Shown: positions 28,331 through 40,610, numbered from the stretch's first letter. The stretch: 64,000 nt of DNA from Streptomyces clavifer (GCA_014651175.1 BMWJ01000004.1:248001-312000), one strand, 5' to 3'. The notes: a model not told the origin generated them from the letters alone. A program made the numbers and translations.

Positions 28331-28358
28331 CGGCCCCGCCTGCGAGCAGACGGGGCCG
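28331..28358. terminator. Hairpin between khpB and rsmG
   Basis: Stem of CGGCCCCG/CGGGGCCG with an inner CTGC/GCAG pair (28331-28358). It lies 18 bp after the khpB stop and upstream of rsmG. It probably ends or attenuates the rpmH-to-khpB transcript, so rsmG may have its own promoter. Confidence 0.6.
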
Positions 28359-28375
28359 ACAGTACAAGGGTTCGG

Positions 28376-28885
28376 TCAGGCCGGGAGAACGACGACGAAG
28401 CGCTGCGGCTCCTCGCCCTCCGACTCGCTGCGCAGACCCGCTGCCGCGACCGCGTCATGGACGACCTTGCGCTCGAACGGCGTCATCGGCTCCAGCTTCA
28501 CCGGCTCGCCCGAGCTCTTGACCTCGTCCGCGGCCTTGGCACCCAGCGCGGCGAGGACCTCACGCTTCTTGGCACGGAAGCCCCCGATGTCCAGCATCAG
28601 CCGGCTGCGGTCACCGGTCTCCCGGTGAACGGCCAGCCGGGTCAGCTCCTGAAGTGCCTCCAGCACCTCGCCGTCACGACCCACGAGCTTCTGCAGGTCA
28701 CGCGCCGAGTCGCTGATGATCGAGACCGCTGCCCGGTCCGCCTCAACATCCATGTCGATGTCGCCGTCGAGGTCGGCGATGTCGAGCAGGCCTTCGAGGT
28801 AGTCGGCCGCGATCTCCCCTTCCTGCTCCAGGCGGGACAGGGTGTCGCTGCCCTCAGCGGCCGTGGTGATGGTGCCGTCCGTCAC
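28376..28885 (-). CDS. khpB: RNA-binding protein KhpB (Jag), KH and R3H domains
   Basis: Protein of 169 aa from a GTG with AAGGAG upstream, 14 bp after yidC. The KH-II-like domain (about 30-105, including LVGRDGEVLEALQELTRLAV) is followed by an R3H-type C-terminal domain (PMTPFERKVVHDAVAAAGLRSESEGEEPQRFVVV). The N-terminal Jag domain of firmicutes is absent. It belongs to the conserved yidC-jag pair. Its role is probably RNA chaperone-like in growth and division, as known for KhpA/KhpB. Confidence 0.92.
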   Translation of the reverse strand: MTDGTITTAAEGSDTLSRLEQEGEIAADYLEGLLDIADLDGDIDMDVEADRAAVSIISDSARDLQKLVGRDGEVLEALQELTRLAVHRETGDRSRLMLDIGGFRAKKREVLAALGAKAADEVKSSGEPVKLEPMTPFERKVVHDAVAAAGLRSESEGEEPQRFVVVLPA

Positions 28886-28899
28886 GGATGGACTCCTTC

Positions 28900-30165
28900 T
28901 TACTTCTTGGACGGGTGCTTGGGCCGCTGCGGGCCCTTGCGCTGTCCGGACTTGGCTTGGCGTGAGGAACCGGACGCGGACTTGCCCGCCGGCTTCGACT
29001 TGTCGTCCTGCGATGCGGAGTGCTTCTCCAGCGACGTCTTGGCTTGCGGCTCGGCCGGCTCGGAGTCCTTGGCCGCACCCGGATGCGTGGCAGCCGTGTG
29101 ACGCTTCGCCTTGGTCTGACGCTTGGGCTGCTGCCTCTTCGGCGCGGCACCGCCTTCGGCCTCGAGTACGGCGGCATCGCTCTTCGCCACCGTCCCGTCC
29201 TCCTGAGCAGCGAGACCCAGCTTGGCCAGACCGGTGATGAACTTGCGCTCGATGTCGTTGCGGTCGGGGCCCTTGACGACGATCCGCTTGACCGTGTTGC
29301 GCCGGGTCCTGCCCCGCACCTGACCATGGGAGGTGACGCTCTTCAGCACACGTCCCAGGTACTGGTCCTGCGCCTTGCTGCCCGGTGTCGGGTTCTGGTT
29401 GATCACGTACATCTGCTGACCCATGGTCCAGACGTTGGTGGTCAGCCAGTACACGAGGACACCGACGGGGAAGTTGATGCCCATCACGGCGAAGATGACG
29501 GGGAAGATGTACATCAGCATCTTCTGCTGCTGCATGTACGGGGTCTTGACCGTGAGGTCGACGTTCTTCGTCATCAGCTGGCGCTGGGTGAAGAACTGTG
29601 ACGCGGACATCATCACGATCATGATCGCGGTGACGACACGTACGTCGGTCAGCGAAGCGCCGAGCGCCTGGACCTTCTCCTCGCTGTCCATGAACTTCGC
29701 GGCCAGCGGAGCACCGAAGATGTGTGCCTGCCGAGCGCTGTCAAGCAGCGGCTGGTCGATGACGCCGATCGTCTTGCCCGAGGCGATGGACGACAGCACG
29801 TGGTACAGGGCGAAGAAGAACGGAGACTGCGCCAGGATGGGAAGGCACGAGGAGAGCGGGTTGGTGCCCGTCTCCTTGTAGAGCTTCATCATCTCTTCGG
29901 ACTGACGCTGCTTGTCGTTCTTGTAGCGCTCCTGGATCGCCTTCATCTTCGGCTGGAGCACCTGCATGTTGCGGGTCGACTTGATCTGCTTGACGAAAAG
30001 CGGGATCAGGCAGATCCGGATCAGGACCACCAGGGACACGATGGAAAGGCCCCAGGCCCAGCCCGTGTCGTCGCCGAAGAGCGCTCCGTACAGCTTGTGG
30101 AACTGGACAATGACCCACGAGACAGGTGTGGTGATAAAGCTGAACAGACTGGCAATCGTGTCCAC
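28900..30165 (-). CDS. yidC: Membrane protein insertase YidC
   Basis: Protein of 421 aa from a GTG preceded by AAGGAGCC. The core (residues 1-260) has about five membrane segments. The positively charged groove residue is likely Arg50 in [13 protein letters not shown]. The [28 protein letters not shown] coiled cytoplasmic loop and the [22 protein letters not shown] segment are canonical. A long Lys/Arg-rich C-terminal tail (about 290-421) may bind ribosomes. It inserts membrane proteins with or without SecYEG. It lies 3 bp after yidD. Confidence 0.97.
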   Translation of the reverse strand: MDTIASLFSFITTPVSWVIVQFHKLYGALFGDDTGWAWGLSIVSLVVLIRICLIPLFVKQIKSTRNMQVLQPKMKAIQERYKNDKQRQSEEMMKLYKETGTNPLSSCLPILAQSPFFFALYHVLSSIASGKTIGVIDQPLLDSARQAHIFGAPLAAKFMDSEEKVQALGASLTDVRVVTAIMIVMMSASQFFTQRQLMTKNVDLTVKTPYMQQQKMLMYIFPVIFAVMGINFPVGVLVYWLTTNVWTMGQQMYVINQNPTPGSKAQDQYLGRVLKSVTSHGQVRGRTRRNTVKRIVVKGPDRNDIERKFITGLAKLGLAAQEDGTVAKSDAAVLEAEGGAAPKRQQPKRQTKAKRHTAATHPGAAKDSEPAEPQAKTSLEKHSASQDDKSKPAGKSASGSSRQAKSGQRKGPQRPKHPSKK

Positions 30166-30168
30166 TAA

Positions 30169-30528
30169 TCAGGCTCCTTGAGCTTTGGGCGAGGTCTCTG
30201 TGGCCGGGCTCGGGGGTTCGGAGACCGACCCCCCGGAAGGCGCAGCGGCGGCTGAGTCCCCGCCCTTGCCGCCACGCACACAGCTGCGCAGCAGTTCGTG
30301 CCAACGCGGACGTTTGCGTGGCGGTACGTGATCCACGCCGCCGGGTGACCATGGGTTGCATCGCAGGATGCGCCAAGCGGTCAGCGCCGTTCCCTTGATC
30401 GCACCGTGCCGGTCGATCGCCGTATATCCGTAGTGGGAACACGACGGGTAGTAACGGCAGACAGGCCCGAGAAGTGGGCTGATCGTCCACTGGTACAGCT
30501 TGATGAGAGCCAGCAGCGGGTACTTCAT
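30169..30528 (-). CDS. yidD: Membrane protein insertion efficiency factor YidD
   Basis: Protein of 119 aa whose ATG overlaps the rnpA stop. It has the YidD signature with [24 protein letters not shown] (Cys24 and Cys30) and [16 protein letters not shown]. An amphipathic N-terminal helix and a disordered C-terminal 35 residues are visible. It assists YidC-dependent insertion. The C-terminal extension is longer than in E. coli. Confidence 0.95.
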   Translation of the reverse strand: MKYPLLALIKLYQWTISPLLGPVCRYYPSCSHYGYTAIDRHGAIKGTALTAWRILRCNPWSPGGVDHVPPRKRPRWHELLRSCVRGGKGGDSAAAAPSGGSVSEPPSPATETSPKAQGA

Positions 30529-30896
30529 CGCGCGCCCCCTCCCAGTAGCCGCTCCAGAGCGGCGTCCAGGTCTCGGGCCAGCTGTGCATGGTCGGCGGCA
30601 CCCGATCCGGGCAGCGCTCGTACGACAACAAGGCTACCGGGGGGCAGCTGAGCCAGCCGGTCGCGGACCAGATGGCGAAGCCTGCGCTTCACCGCGGTAC
30701 GGACGACCGCGCCACCCACTGCTTTGCTGACAACGAAACCCGCACGTGACGGGGGAGCACTCCCCCCCGTCACGTGCGGGTCCGTTACACCGCTGCTCAG
30801 ATGGACGACCAGTAGCGGACGTCCGGCTCGACGTCCTCGTCGTACCGCGGTCGCGAAGTCCTCGCGCCGCCTCAGCCGATTCTCGGTAGGCAGCAC
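30525..30896 (-). CDS. rnpA: Ribonuclease P protein component
   Basis: Protein of 123 aa from GTG 30896 ([23 protein letters not shown]), the normal length. The conserved basic helix reads [17 protein letters not shown], with Thr where the family RNR motif usually has Asn. It binds RNase P RNA (rnpB is not in this window) to mature tRNA 5' ends. The coding sequence contains a perfect 17-bp inverted repeat at 30739-30780. It lies 19 bp after rpmH and overlaps yidD. Confidence 0.95.
   Translation of the reverse strand: MLPTENRLRRREDFATAVRRGRRAGRPLLVVHLSSGVTDPHVTGGSAPPSRAGFVVSKAVGGAVVRTAVKRRLRHLVRDRLAQLPPGSLVVVRALPGSGAADHAQLARDLDAALERLLGGGAR
30739..30780. repeat. 17-bp perfect inverted repeat inside rnpA
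   Basis: Arms 30739-30755 and 30764-30780 are exact reverse complements with an 8-nt loop. Each arm contains CACGTG and a run of G or C. It lies in the rnpA coding region, which reads about [15 protein letters not shown] there. Confidence 0.9.
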
Positions 30897-30915
30897 GTCA
30901 TGGACCTGTAAGCGA

Positions 30916-31053
30916 TCAGGCGGACAGGCTGCTGCGGCCCTTGCCACGGCGGTTCGCGAGAATCGCGCGGCCGGCACGGGTACGCATACGCAGACGGAAA
31001 CCGTGGGTCTTGGCGCGACGACGGTTGTTCGGCTGGAAGGTGCGCTTGCTCAC
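30916..31053 (-). CDS. rpmH: 50S ribosomal protein L34
   Basis: Protein of 45 aa from a [22 protein letters not shown] followed by [19 protein letters not shown] and GRSSLSA. It is the first gene of the minus-strand rpmH-rnpA-yidD-yidC-khpB operon and lies next to dnaA as in most bacteria. It was found by reading the reverse strand directly. A good promoter lies 75-100 bp upstream. Confidence 0.96.
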
Positions 31054-31127
31054 TCGGGGGCTCCAGAAATGATCGTGTGTTGGCGGGACATCGCCTGGCT
31101 GTCACCGTGCGCCCACGAGGAAACTCG

Positions 31128-31156
31128 CGTATACGCCCAAGTGCACCGCTTCACAA
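31128..31156 (-). promoter_or_regulatory. Promoter of the rpmH operon
   Basis: On the minus strand, TTGTGA (31151-31156), 17 bp, then TATACG (31128-31133). Transcription would start near 31121, giving a leader of about 70 nt before rpmH. Confidence 0.65.
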
Positions 31157-31286
31157 TCACATGATCGTGATCTTTGCCCATCGGAGGCAGGCGGCAGCAG
31201 CCATCGACAACTCGACCTGGTCACGGTACGCGCGGCTGCGCCATTCGGTCAAACCGGCCCCACACCACCCCGTGCTGTACACAGCC

Positions 31287-31295
31287 TGTGGACAA
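31287..31295 (-). promoter_or_regulatory. DnaA box in the dnaA promoter region
   Basis: TGTGGACAA, the exact reverse complement of the Streptomyces DnaA box TTGTCCACA. It ends 4 bp before a candidate -35 of dnaA, so autoregulation by DnaA is likely. Confidence 0.8.
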
Positions 31296-31299
31296 CAAC

Positions 31300-31329
31300 T
31301 TGAACCGCGCGGGTCGGCCTGACTACCGT
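31300..31329 (+). promoter_or_regulatory. Candidate dnaA promoter
   Basis: TTGAAC (31300-31305), 18 bp, then TACCGT (31324-31329). The start site would be near 31336, about 100 nt before the dnaA GTG. Confidence 0.5.
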
Positions 31330-31435
31330 GGCTGGACTCCGGTTCTTTTCCTTCCCACCTGCCGGGCCTCACCCGACCCGACCCACCCCGTCCCGAGAAG
31401 CACACATTCGTGGGACATGCGAGAGAGCGTGCCTT

Positions 31436-33217
31436 GTGGCTGACGTACCTGCCGATCTTGCCGCAGTGTGGCCACGAGTGCTGGAACAACTCCTCGGGGA
31501 GGGCCAGCAGGGCATCGAGCCGAAGGACAAGCAGTGGATCGAGCGCTGCCAGCCGCTGGCACTCGTCGCCGACACCGCGCTGCTGGCCGTTCCCAACGAA
31601 TGGGGCAAGCGTGTCCTGGAGGGCCGGCTGGCGCCGCTCATCAGCGAGACGCTCACCCGCGAGTGCGGCCGCCCGATCCGGATCGCGATCACGGTCGACG
31701 ACTCCGCGGAGCCGCCCGCCCCGCTCGCCCCCCCCGTGCACCAGCCCCACCAGGATCAGCAGTCCCACCGCTACCAGGGACCGCAGCGCGACGAGGCCCA
31801 GCACCACGACGCCTACGACGGGTACGGCCACCGGCCCTCCGACGACGGCATGCCGACGGCCCGCCCCGCCTACCCGGACTACCAGCGGCAGCGCCCCGAG
31901 CCCGGCGCCTGGCCCCGTGCGCAGGAGGACCTGTCCTGGCAGCCCCGGCACGGTGGTTACCAGGACCGCGATCCGTACGCGAGCCCGCGGCCCCAGCAGC
32001 CGCTGCACGACTACCGGCCGCAGCAGCCCGAGCGCCAGGGCTACGAACAGCAGCGCGACGGGCGTGACCGCCACGACCTCCAGGACCAGCAGCCCCAGCA
32101 CCGGCAGGGCGGCCCGGGCACCGGCAGGGGTGGCGGCGGTCCGATGGGTGCGCCGTCGCCCTCGGCACCGGGCCCCGGCGAACCGCATGCCCGGCTGAAT
32201 CCGAAGTACCTCTTCGACACGTTCGTCATCGGCGCTTCCAACCGCTTCGCGCACGCCGCGGCCGTCGCCGTCGCCGAGGCCCCCGCGAAGGCGTACAACC
32301 CCCTCTTCATCTACGGGGAGTCGGGACTCGGCAAGACCCACCTGCTCCACGCCATCGGCCACTACGCGCGCAGCCTCTACCCGGGCACCCGGGTCCGGTA
32401 CGTGAGCTCGGAGGAGTTCACCAACGAGTTCATCAACTCGATCCGCGACGGCAAGGGCGACACCTTCCGCAAGCGGTACCGCGACGTGGACATCCTCCTG
32501 GTCGACGACATCCAGTTCCTGGCGAGCAAGGAGTCGACGCAGGAGGAGTTCTTCCACACCTTCAACACGCTCCACAACGCCAACAAGCAGATCGTGCTGT
32601 CCTCGGACCGTCCGCCGAAGCAGCTGGTGACCCTGGAGGACCGGCTGCGCAACCGGTTCGAGTGGGGCCTCACCACCGATGTCCAGCCGCCCGAACTGGA
32701 GACGCGCATCGCGATCCTCCGTAAGAAGGCCGTGCAGGAGCAGCTCAACGCCCCGCCCGAGGTGCTCGAGTTCATCGCCTCCCGGATCTCACGCAACATC
32801 CGCGAGCTCGAGGGCGCGCTCATCCGCGTCACCGCCTTCGCCAGCCTCAACCGGCAGCCGGTGGACCTCGGGCTGACCGAGATCGTGCTCAAGGACCTGA
32901 TCCCGGGCGGAGAGGACTCCGCCCCCGAGATCACCGCGCCGGCCATCATGGCGGCGACGGCCGACTACTTCGGGCTGACGGTCGAGGACCTCTGCGGATC
33001 CTCGCGCAGCCGCGTCCTGGTGACAGCGCGCCAGATCGCCATGTATCTGTGCCGGGAGCTGACCGATCTCTCCCTGCCCAAGATCGGCGCCCAGTTCGGC
33101 GGCCGGGACCACACAACGGTGATGCACGCCGACCGGAAGATCCGCGCGCTGATGGCGGAGCGGCGCTCCATCTACAACCAGGTCACCGAGCTCACCAACC
33201 GCATCAAGAACGGCTGA
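31436..33217 (+). CDS. dnaA: Chromosomal replication initiator DnaA
   Basis: Protein of 593 aa from a GTG. Domain I (1-85, [20 protein letters not shown]) is followed by a long Pro/Gln/Arg-rich domain II (about 90-250), typical of streptomycetes. The AAA+ domain III has Walker A GESGLGKT (294-301) and Walker B ILLVDDIQ (353-360). Domain IV has the box-binding signature [11 protein letters not shown] (555-565). It binds the DnaA boxes of the adjacent oriC and opens it. A DnaA box sits in its promoter, and a strong terminator follows. Confidence 0.98.
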   Translation: MADVPADLAAVWPRVLEQLLGEGQQGIEPKDKQWIERCQPLALVADTALLAVPNEWGKRVLEGRLAPLISETLTRECGRPIRIAITVDDSAEPPAPLAPPVHQPHQDQQSHRYQGPQRDEAQHHDAYDGYGHRPSDDGMPTARPAYPDYQRQRPEPGAWPRAQEDLSWQPRHGGYQDRDPYASPRPQQPLHDYRPQQPERQGYEQQRDGRDRHDLQDQQPQHRQGGPGTGRGGGGPMGAPSPSAPGPGEPHARLNPKYLFDTFVIGASNRFAHAAAVAVAEAPAKAYNPLFIYGESGLGKTHLLHAIGHYARSLYPGTRVRYVSSEEFTNEFINSIRDGKGDTFRKRYRDVDILLVDDIQFLASKESTQEEFFHTFNTLHNANKQIVLSSDRPPKQLVTLEDRLRNRFEWGLTTDVQPPELETRIAILRKKAVQEQLNAPPEVLEFIASRISRNIRELEGALIRVTAFASLNRQPVDLGLTEIVLKDLIPGGEDSAPEITAPAIMAATADYFGLTVEDLCGSSRSRVLVTARQIAMYLCRELTDLSLPKIGAQFGGRDHTTVMHADRKIRALMAERRSIYNQVTELTNRIKNG

Positions 33218-33253
33218 CGGGCCCGGTACGGCCACCCCGCACCACGCACGGAC

Positions 33254-33297
33254 AAGGCGCCTCCGAGGACTTCCACACGTCCTCGGAGGCGCCTTTC
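33254..33297 (+). terminator. Terminator of dnaA
   Basis: Perfect 17-bp inverted repeat (33254-33270 and 33279-33295) with an 8-nt loop followed by TTT, 36 bp after the dnaA stop. It insulates oriC from dnaA transcription. Confidence 0.8.
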
Positions 33298-33729
33298 CGC
33301 TTCCCCCAGCGCCCTTCTGCGCATACCCGGCCGCCCTGGAGACGGGTCCTTCGGCAGGTCTGCGGGGCGTCCGAGCGGCGTCCGCGGGCCCCTTCCGAGC
33401 GCGGTCGGCCCCTCACTGAGCACGTCGGCTGTTCGAATACGGGCCTGAACAGGGCTCTTCTCCACAGACAGAGGGGAAAATGGGCGTCCACAGCCTGGGG
33501 ACTGGGAAGTTGTCCAGATTGCATCCACAGGTGGCGCTGTCGATACTCCATCAGGCCAGGTCACATGCCTGGGGATTTGTGGTCAACGTTGATCCACAGC
33601 CTGTGGACAAACTTTTGGTCCACAGAGGCCTGTCCGCGTTGTCCACCGCTGGCCCACAGGTTGGACCGTGTTGTCCCCAGCTTTTCCCAGGTTCTCCCCA
33701 GGACTGTCCACTGTTCGGCAACCCGACAC

Positions 33730-33757
33730 CGCCTTTCACTGCCGAGAGTGAAAGGCG
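33730..33757. repeat. Inverted repeat in the oriC spacer
   Basis: CGCCTTTCACT and AGTGAAAGGCG are perfect 11-bp arms with a 6-nt loop (GCCGAG), located between the two DnaA-box groups. It contains no DnaA box or parS. Confidence 0.85.
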
Positions 33758-33947
33758 TCACACCGACACCCCTGGTTGAGCTGTGGGGAACGTGGGTAAA
33801 GCTGGGGACAGCCCTGGGGAGAAGTCACCCCCGCCTGTGCATCGGGTGTGCAGAACTTTCGCGTGTCCACAGAAACGCCTGGTTGTCCACCGGTGTCACC
33901 CACAGGCTCGGTGGACAAAAAACAGCGTCTGACCTGCGAAAACGACG

Positions 33948-33985
33948 TTATCCACGGTTTCCACAGGGCCTACTACTACTACCAC
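33948..33985 (+). promoter_or_regulatory. Candidate origin-opening element (DnaA boxes plus DnaA-trio)
   Basis: TTATCCACG (33948-33956) and GTTTCCACA (33957-33965) lie end to end, followed by a short GC spacer GGGCC. Then come four TAC triplets (33971-33982) and a CAC. This reproduces the layout of the bacterial basal unwinding system described in Bacillus: box pair, GC spacer, trio repeats. The assignment is inferred from layout. Confidence 0.65.
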
Positions 33986-34204
33986 TCAGAGTTAGCCAGG
34001 AATCAGCTTCGAAGTGGGGCCTGTGCACAACTTGAGTGGCGAGCTCCGCGAACCTCCGGGTGCGACTTGACCCCGAGCAGCAACGAGTGTCGGTGCCGTA
34101 CGTCAGACTGGACCCCGGCGGCCTCCCCAGCTCTTCGGCGGGGAAGCCCCGACCAGACGACGAAGGCCGGCAGGGCGAGCGAGCAACAGCAGGAGGCGGT
34201 TCCG

Positions 34205-35335
34205 GTGAAGATCCGGGTGGAGCGCGATGTACTGGCGGAGGCGGTGGCCTGGGTGGCCCGCAGCCTCCCGGCCCGTCCGCCGGCGCCCGTTCTTGCGGGC
34301 CTTCTGCTGAAGGCTGAGGACGGCGCCCTCAGCTTCTCGAGCTTCGACTACGAGGTCTCGGCCAAGGTCTCGGTGGACGCGGAGGTCGAGGAGGACGGCA
34401 CGGTGCTGGTCTCCGGCCGGCTGCTCGCCGACATCTGCCGCGCCCTCCCCAACCGCCCGGTGGAGATCTCCACCGACGGTGTACGGGCCACCGTGGTCTG
34501 CGGCTCCTCGCGGTTCACCCTCCACACGCTGCCGGTGGAGGAGTACCCGGCGCTGCCCCAGATGCCGACGGCGACGGGCACCGTCCCCGGTGAGGTCTTC
34601 GCCTCCGCCGCCGCCCAGGTCGCCATCGCGGCCGGCCGGGACGACACGCTGCCGGTCCTGACGGGCGTCCGTATCGAGATCGAGGGCGACACCGTCACCC
34701 TCGCGTCCACGGACCGTTACCGCTTCGCGGTCCGCGAGTTCCTGTGGAAGCCGGAGAATCCGGACGCCTCGGCCGTGGCTCTGGTGCCCGCCAAGACGCT
34801 CCTGGACACCGCCAAGGCGCTGACCAGTGGGGACACCGTGACGCTCGCGCTGTCCGGGGCCGGTGCCGGCGAAGGGCTCATCGGTTTCGAGGGCGCCGGC
34901 CGCCGTACGACGACGCGGCTGCTCGAAGGTGACCTGCCGAAGTACCGCACGCTCTTCCCGACCGAGTTCAACTCGGTCGCGGTCATCGAGACCGCCCCGT
35001 TCGTCGAGGCAGTCAAGCGCGTGGCCCTGGTCGCCGAGCGGAACACCCCCGTGCGCCTCAGCTTCGAGCAGGGTGTGCTGATCCTGGAAGCCGGTTCCAG
35101 CGACGACGCACAGGCTGTGGAGCGCGTCGACGCCGTGCTCGAGGGCGACGACATCTCGATCGCCTTCAACCCGACCTTCCTGCTGGACGGGCTCAGCGCG
35201 ATCGACTCCCCGGTCGCCCAGCTCTCCTTCACGACGTCGACCAAGCCGGCCCTGCTCAGTGGCCGTCCCGCCGTCGACGCCGAGGCGGACGACGCCTACA
35301 AGTACCTGATCATGCCGGTCCGGCTCTCGGGCTGA
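34205..35335 (+). CDS. dnaN: DNA polymerase III beta sliding clamp
   Basis: Protein of 376 aa from GTG 34205 with AGGAGGCGG upstream; the frame is open further into oriC but that part is not coding. It shows the three-domain beta-clamp pattern: VKIRVERDVLAEAVAWVARSLP, then VLTGVRIEIEGDTVTLASTDRYRFA, then the C-terminal YLIMPVRLSG. The dimer encircles DNA and tethers polymerase III. It is the first gene after oriC. Confidence 0.97.
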   Translation: MKIRVERDVLAEAVAWVARSLPARPPAPVLAGLLLKAEDGALSFSSFDYEVSAKVSVDAEVEEDGTVLVSGRLLADICRALPNRPVEISTDGVRATVVCGSSRFTLHTLPVEEYPALPQMPTATGTVPGEVFASAAAQVAIAAGRDDTLPVLTGVRIEIEGDTVTLASTDRYRFAVREFLWKPENPDASAVALVPAKTLLDTAKALTSGDTVTLALSGAGAGEGLIGFEGAGRRTTTRLLEGDLPKYRTLFPTEFNSVAVIETAPFVEAVKRVALVAERNTPVRLSFEQGVLILEAGSSDDAQAVERVDAVLEGDDISIAFNPTFLLDGLSAIDSPVAQLSFTTSTKPALLSGRPAVDAEADDAYKYLIMPVRLSG

Positions 35336-35467
35336 TCCGGCGGTTCGCTTCCTGTCATGGCAGTTCCGGCGGGCATGCTCAGTGCCGAGCAGGCCCGCCG
35401 TGCTGTCCCAGGCCGGGCGTAGGCTCGGTCCTGGGTACGAATCGGCACAACGCTTAAGGAATCTCTG

Positions 35468-36346
35468 ATGGAGCTCGGTCTCGTCGGACTCGGCAAGATG
35501 GGCGGCAACATGCGCGAGCGCATCCGCCGCGCAGGCCACACCGTCATCGGTTACGACCGCAACCCGGACGTCGCGGATGTCCACAGCCTCGAAGAGCTCG
35601 TGGGCAAGCTCAAGGGTCCGCGCGTCGTATGGGTGATGGTCCCGGCGGGTGCCGCGACCCAGTCCACCATCGACGAGCTGGCCGAGCTGCTCTCCCCGGG
35701 CGACATCGTCGTGGACGGCGGGAACTCCCGCTGGACCGACGACGAGAAGCACGCCGTCGAGCTGGGCATCAAGGGCATCGGCTTCGTCGACTGCGGCGTC
35801 TCCGGTGGCGTCTGGGGCCTGGAGAACGGCTACGCGCTGATGTACGGCGGCGTCGCCGAGAACGTCGCGAAGGTCCAGCCGGTCTTCGACGCCCTCAAGC
35901 CCGAGGGTGACTTCGGCTCCGTCCACGCGGGCAAGGTCGGCGCCGGCCACTTCGCGAAGATGGTCCACAACGGCATCGAGTACGCCATGATGCAGGCATA
36001 CGCCGAGGGCTGGGAGCTGCTGGAGAAGGTCGACTCCGTCACGGACGTGCGCGAGGTCTTCCGCTCCTGGCAGGAGGGCACGGTCATCCGTTCCTGGCTG
36101 CTCGACCTGGCGGTCAACGCGCTGGACGACGACGAGCACCTCGACAAGCTCCGCGGCTTCGCAGCGGACTCGGGCGAGGGCCGGTGGACGGTCGAGGCCG
36201 CCATCGACAACGCCGTCCCGCTGCCGGCCATCACCGCGTCCCTGTTCGCGCGCTTCGCCTCGCGGCAGGACGACTCCCCGCAGATGAAGATGATCGCCGC
36301 ACTGCGCAACCAGTTCGGCGGCCACGCGGTGGAGAACAAGAAGTAA
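35468..36346 (+). CDS. gnd: 6-phosphogluconate dehydrogenase, short (GndA/YqeC-type) form
   Basis: Protein of 292 aa, far shorter than the ~470-residue NADP enzyme. The dinucleotide loop is [12 protein letters not shown] (4-15). Asp30 at the end of strand 2 (GYDRNP) suggests NAD preference. The substrate motif [14 protein letters not shown] (112-117) and catalytic Lys164 with Asn168 in KMVHNGIEY are present. It decarboxylates 6-phosphogluconate to ribulose 5-phosphate. The position between dnaN and recF is a conserved actinobacterial arrangement (compare mycobacterial gnd2). Cofactor choice is inference. Confidence 0.93.
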   Translation: MELGLVGLGKMGGNMRERIRRAGHTVIGYDRNPDVADVHSLEELVGKLKGPRVVWVMVPAGAATQSTIDELAELLSPGDIVVDGGNSRWTDDEKHAVELGIKGIGFVDCGVSGGVWGLENGYALMYGGVAENVAKVQPVFDALKPEGDFGSVHAGKVGAGHFAKMVHNGIEYAMMQAYAEGWELLEKVDSVTDVREVFRSWQEGTVIRSWLLDLAVNALDDDEHLDKLRGFAADSGEGRWTVEAAIDNAVPLPAITASLFARFASRQDDSPQMKMIAALRNQFGGHAVENKK

Positions 36347-36395
36347 GCAGCAGCGCGGTACAACGCGGAACACGAAGGCGGGAAGGTCGGCGAAC

Positions 36396-37526
36396 ATGCA
36401 CGTCACGCATCTCTCGCTGGCCGACTTCCGCTCGTACGCTCGGGTCGAGGTCCCTCTCGACCCGGGCGTCACCGCGTTCACGGGCGCCAACGGCCAGGGC
36501 AAGACCAATCTGGTCGAGGCGATCGGCTATCTCGCGACGCTCGGCAGCCACCGGGTGTCGTCCGACGCCCCACTGGTGCGGATGGGCGCGGAGCGTGCGG
36601 TCGTCCGGGCCGCGGTCACGCAGGGCGAGCGGTCCCAGCTGATCGAGCTCGAGCTCAACCCGGGCCGTGCCAATCGGGCCCGCATCAACAGGTCCTCCCA
36701 GGTCAAACCACGTGACGTCCTGGGGATCGTACGAACGGTGCTCTTCGCTCCCGAGGACCTCGCCCTGGTGAAGGGCGACCCCGGCGAGCGCAGACGCTTC
36801 CTGGACGAGCTGATCACGGCGCGTTCGCCGAGGATGGCGGGCGTCCGGTCCGACTACGAACGGGTGCTGAAGCAGCGCAACGCCCTGCTCAAGTCCGCGG
36901 CGATGGCCCGCCGGCACGGGGGCAGGTCGATGGACCTGTCCACCCTGGACGTGTGGGACCAGCACCTGGGCCGCGTCGGTGCGGAGCTGCTCGCTCAGCG
37001 TCTGGACCTGGTCGCGACACTGCAGCCGCTCGCCGACAAGGCGTACGCGGACGTCGCACCGGGCGGTGGCCCGGTCACCCTGGAGTACCGCAGCTCGGTC
37101 GGTGCCGGGACCGAGCAGGCGCGCACCCGCGAGGAGCTGTACGAGCAGGTGATGGCGGCGCTCGCCGAGGCTCGCAAGCAGGAGATCGAACGGGGTGTGA
37201 CGCTGGTCGGCCCGCACCGCGACGATCTGGTGCTGGGACTGCGCGGTATGCCGGCCAAGGGGTACGCGAGCCACGGCGAGTCCTGGTCCTACGCGCTGGC
37301 ACTGCGACTGGCCTCGTACGACCTGCTGCGGACCGAGGGCAACGAGCCGGTGCTCGTGCTGGACGACGTGTTCGCCGAGCTGGACGCGCGCCGCCGTGAA
37401 CGGCTGGCGGAGCTGGTGGCGCCGGGTGAGCAGGTGCTGGTGACGGCCGCGGTGGACGACGACGTCCCTGGGGTACTGGCGGGCGCACGCTACGCGGTGT
37501 CCGCGGGGGCGGTGGAGCGGCTGTGA
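36396..37526 (+). CDS. recF: DNA replication and repair protein RecF
   Basis: Protein of 376 aa. It has Walker A GANGQGKT (30-37), the ABC-type signature SHGES (292-296) and Walker [12 protein letters not shown] (Asp323-Asp324). It is an SMC-like ATPase that loads RecA at gapped DNA with RecO/RecR. Its stop overlaps the next gene's start (GTGA), implying translational coupling. Confidence 0.97.
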   Translation: MHVTHLSLADFRSYARVEVPLDPGVTAFTGANGQGKTNLVEAIGYLATLGSHRVSSDAPLVRMGAERAVVRAAVTQGERSQLIELELNPGRANRARINRSSQVKPRDVLGIVRTVLFAPEDLALVKGDPGERRRFLDELITARSPRMAGVRSDYERVLKQRNALLKSAAMARRHGGRSMDLSTLDVWDQHLGRVGAELLAQRLDLVATLQPLADKAYADVAPGGGPVTLEYRSSVGAGTEQARTREELYEQVMAALAEARKQEIERGVTLVGPHRDDLVLGLRGMPAKGYASHGESWSYALALRLASYDLLRTEGNEPVLVLDDVFAELDARRRERLAELVAPGEQVLVTAAVDDDVPGVLAGARYAVSAGAVERL

Positions 37527-38092
37527 GCGGTACGGGAGCGAGCAAGGAGCCGTCGGACGCGGTGCCCGGGGCGGCGAAACAGCCCGAGGCGTCGGGCGTC
37601 GACCTCGCGCGGGTGGCGCTGCGTGCGGCGAAGGAGCAGGCCAGGGCCCGGGGCGCCGCGGTCCAGCAGAAGAAACAGGCCAGGCGGGGCGGTGGCCTGC
37701 GGTCCGGTGCGCGCTCCGACGGGCGCGATCCGCTGGCCCTGGGGTCGGCGATCAACCGGCTGATCACCGAGCGCGGCTGGGAGACCCCGGCGGCGGTGGG
37801 CGGCGTGATGGGCCGGTGGCCGCAGATCGTCGGGGACGATCTGGCCAGACACTGTGTGCCGCTGCGGTACGACGAGGATCCGGCCGAGCGGATTCTGACG
37901 GTTCAGTGCGATTCGACGGCGTGGGCGACGCAGCTGCGTCTGCTGGCGCCGCAGCTGGTGGCCCGGCTGAACACGGACCTGGGGCACGGCACGGTACGCA
38001 TGATCAAGGTGCTGGGGCCCGGAGGCCCGGAGCGAAGGTTCGGTCCCCTGCGCACCCCCGGGAGCAGAGGCCCCGGGGACACCTACGGCTGA
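37523..38092 (+). CDS. dciA: DUF721 protein, DciA-like helicase loader
   Basis: Protein of 189 aa overlapping recF. A disordered charged N-terminus (1-70) precedes the DUF721/DciA domain: [36 protein letters not shown] through [24 protein letters not shown]. DciA is the ancestral operator of the DnaB helicase in bacteria without DnaC or DnaI. Rv0004 is the mycobacterial equivalent in the same dnaN-recF-gyrB order. Function is by family and position. Confidence 0.85.
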   Translation: MSGTGASKEPSDAVPGAAKQPEASGVDLARVALRAAKEQARARGAAVQQKKQARRGGGLRSGARSDGRDPLALGSAINRLITERGWETPAAVGGVMGRWPQIVGDDLARHCVPLRYDEDPAERILTVQCDSTAWATQLRLLAPQLVARLNTDLGHGTVRMIKVLGPGGPERRFGPLRTPGSRGPGDTYG

Positions 38093-40564
<2,472 letters not shown>

Positions 40565-40610
40565 GTCGGCCGTACAAGCAAGCCGCAGCTCGAAAGGACT
40601 TTGACCAGCA

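Larger units (their letters stand above)
31054..31435. other. Divergent rpmH / dnaA intergenic region
   Basis: 382 bp between two divergent operons. It carries the rpmH promoter, a candidate dnaA promoter and one perfect DnaA box, annotated separately. No ORF or RNA gene is supported. Confidence 0.7.
33440..34030. other. oriC: Chromosomal replication origin oriC
   Basis: The dnaA-dnaN intergenic region (33218-34204) is packed with DnaA boxes. The one perfect TTGTCCACA match is at 33602-33610 (minus). One-mismatch copies are at 33458-33466, 33510-33518, 33616-33624, 33639-33647, 33671-33679, 33863-33871, 33883-33891, 33910-33918 (minus) and 34022-34030 (minus). Several two-mismatch copies lie between these. 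They fall into a left group (33458-33712) and a right group (33782-34030) separated by a short spacer holding an 11-bp inverted repeat. This matches the published two-cluster structure of Streptomyces oriC. Confidence 0.95.
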
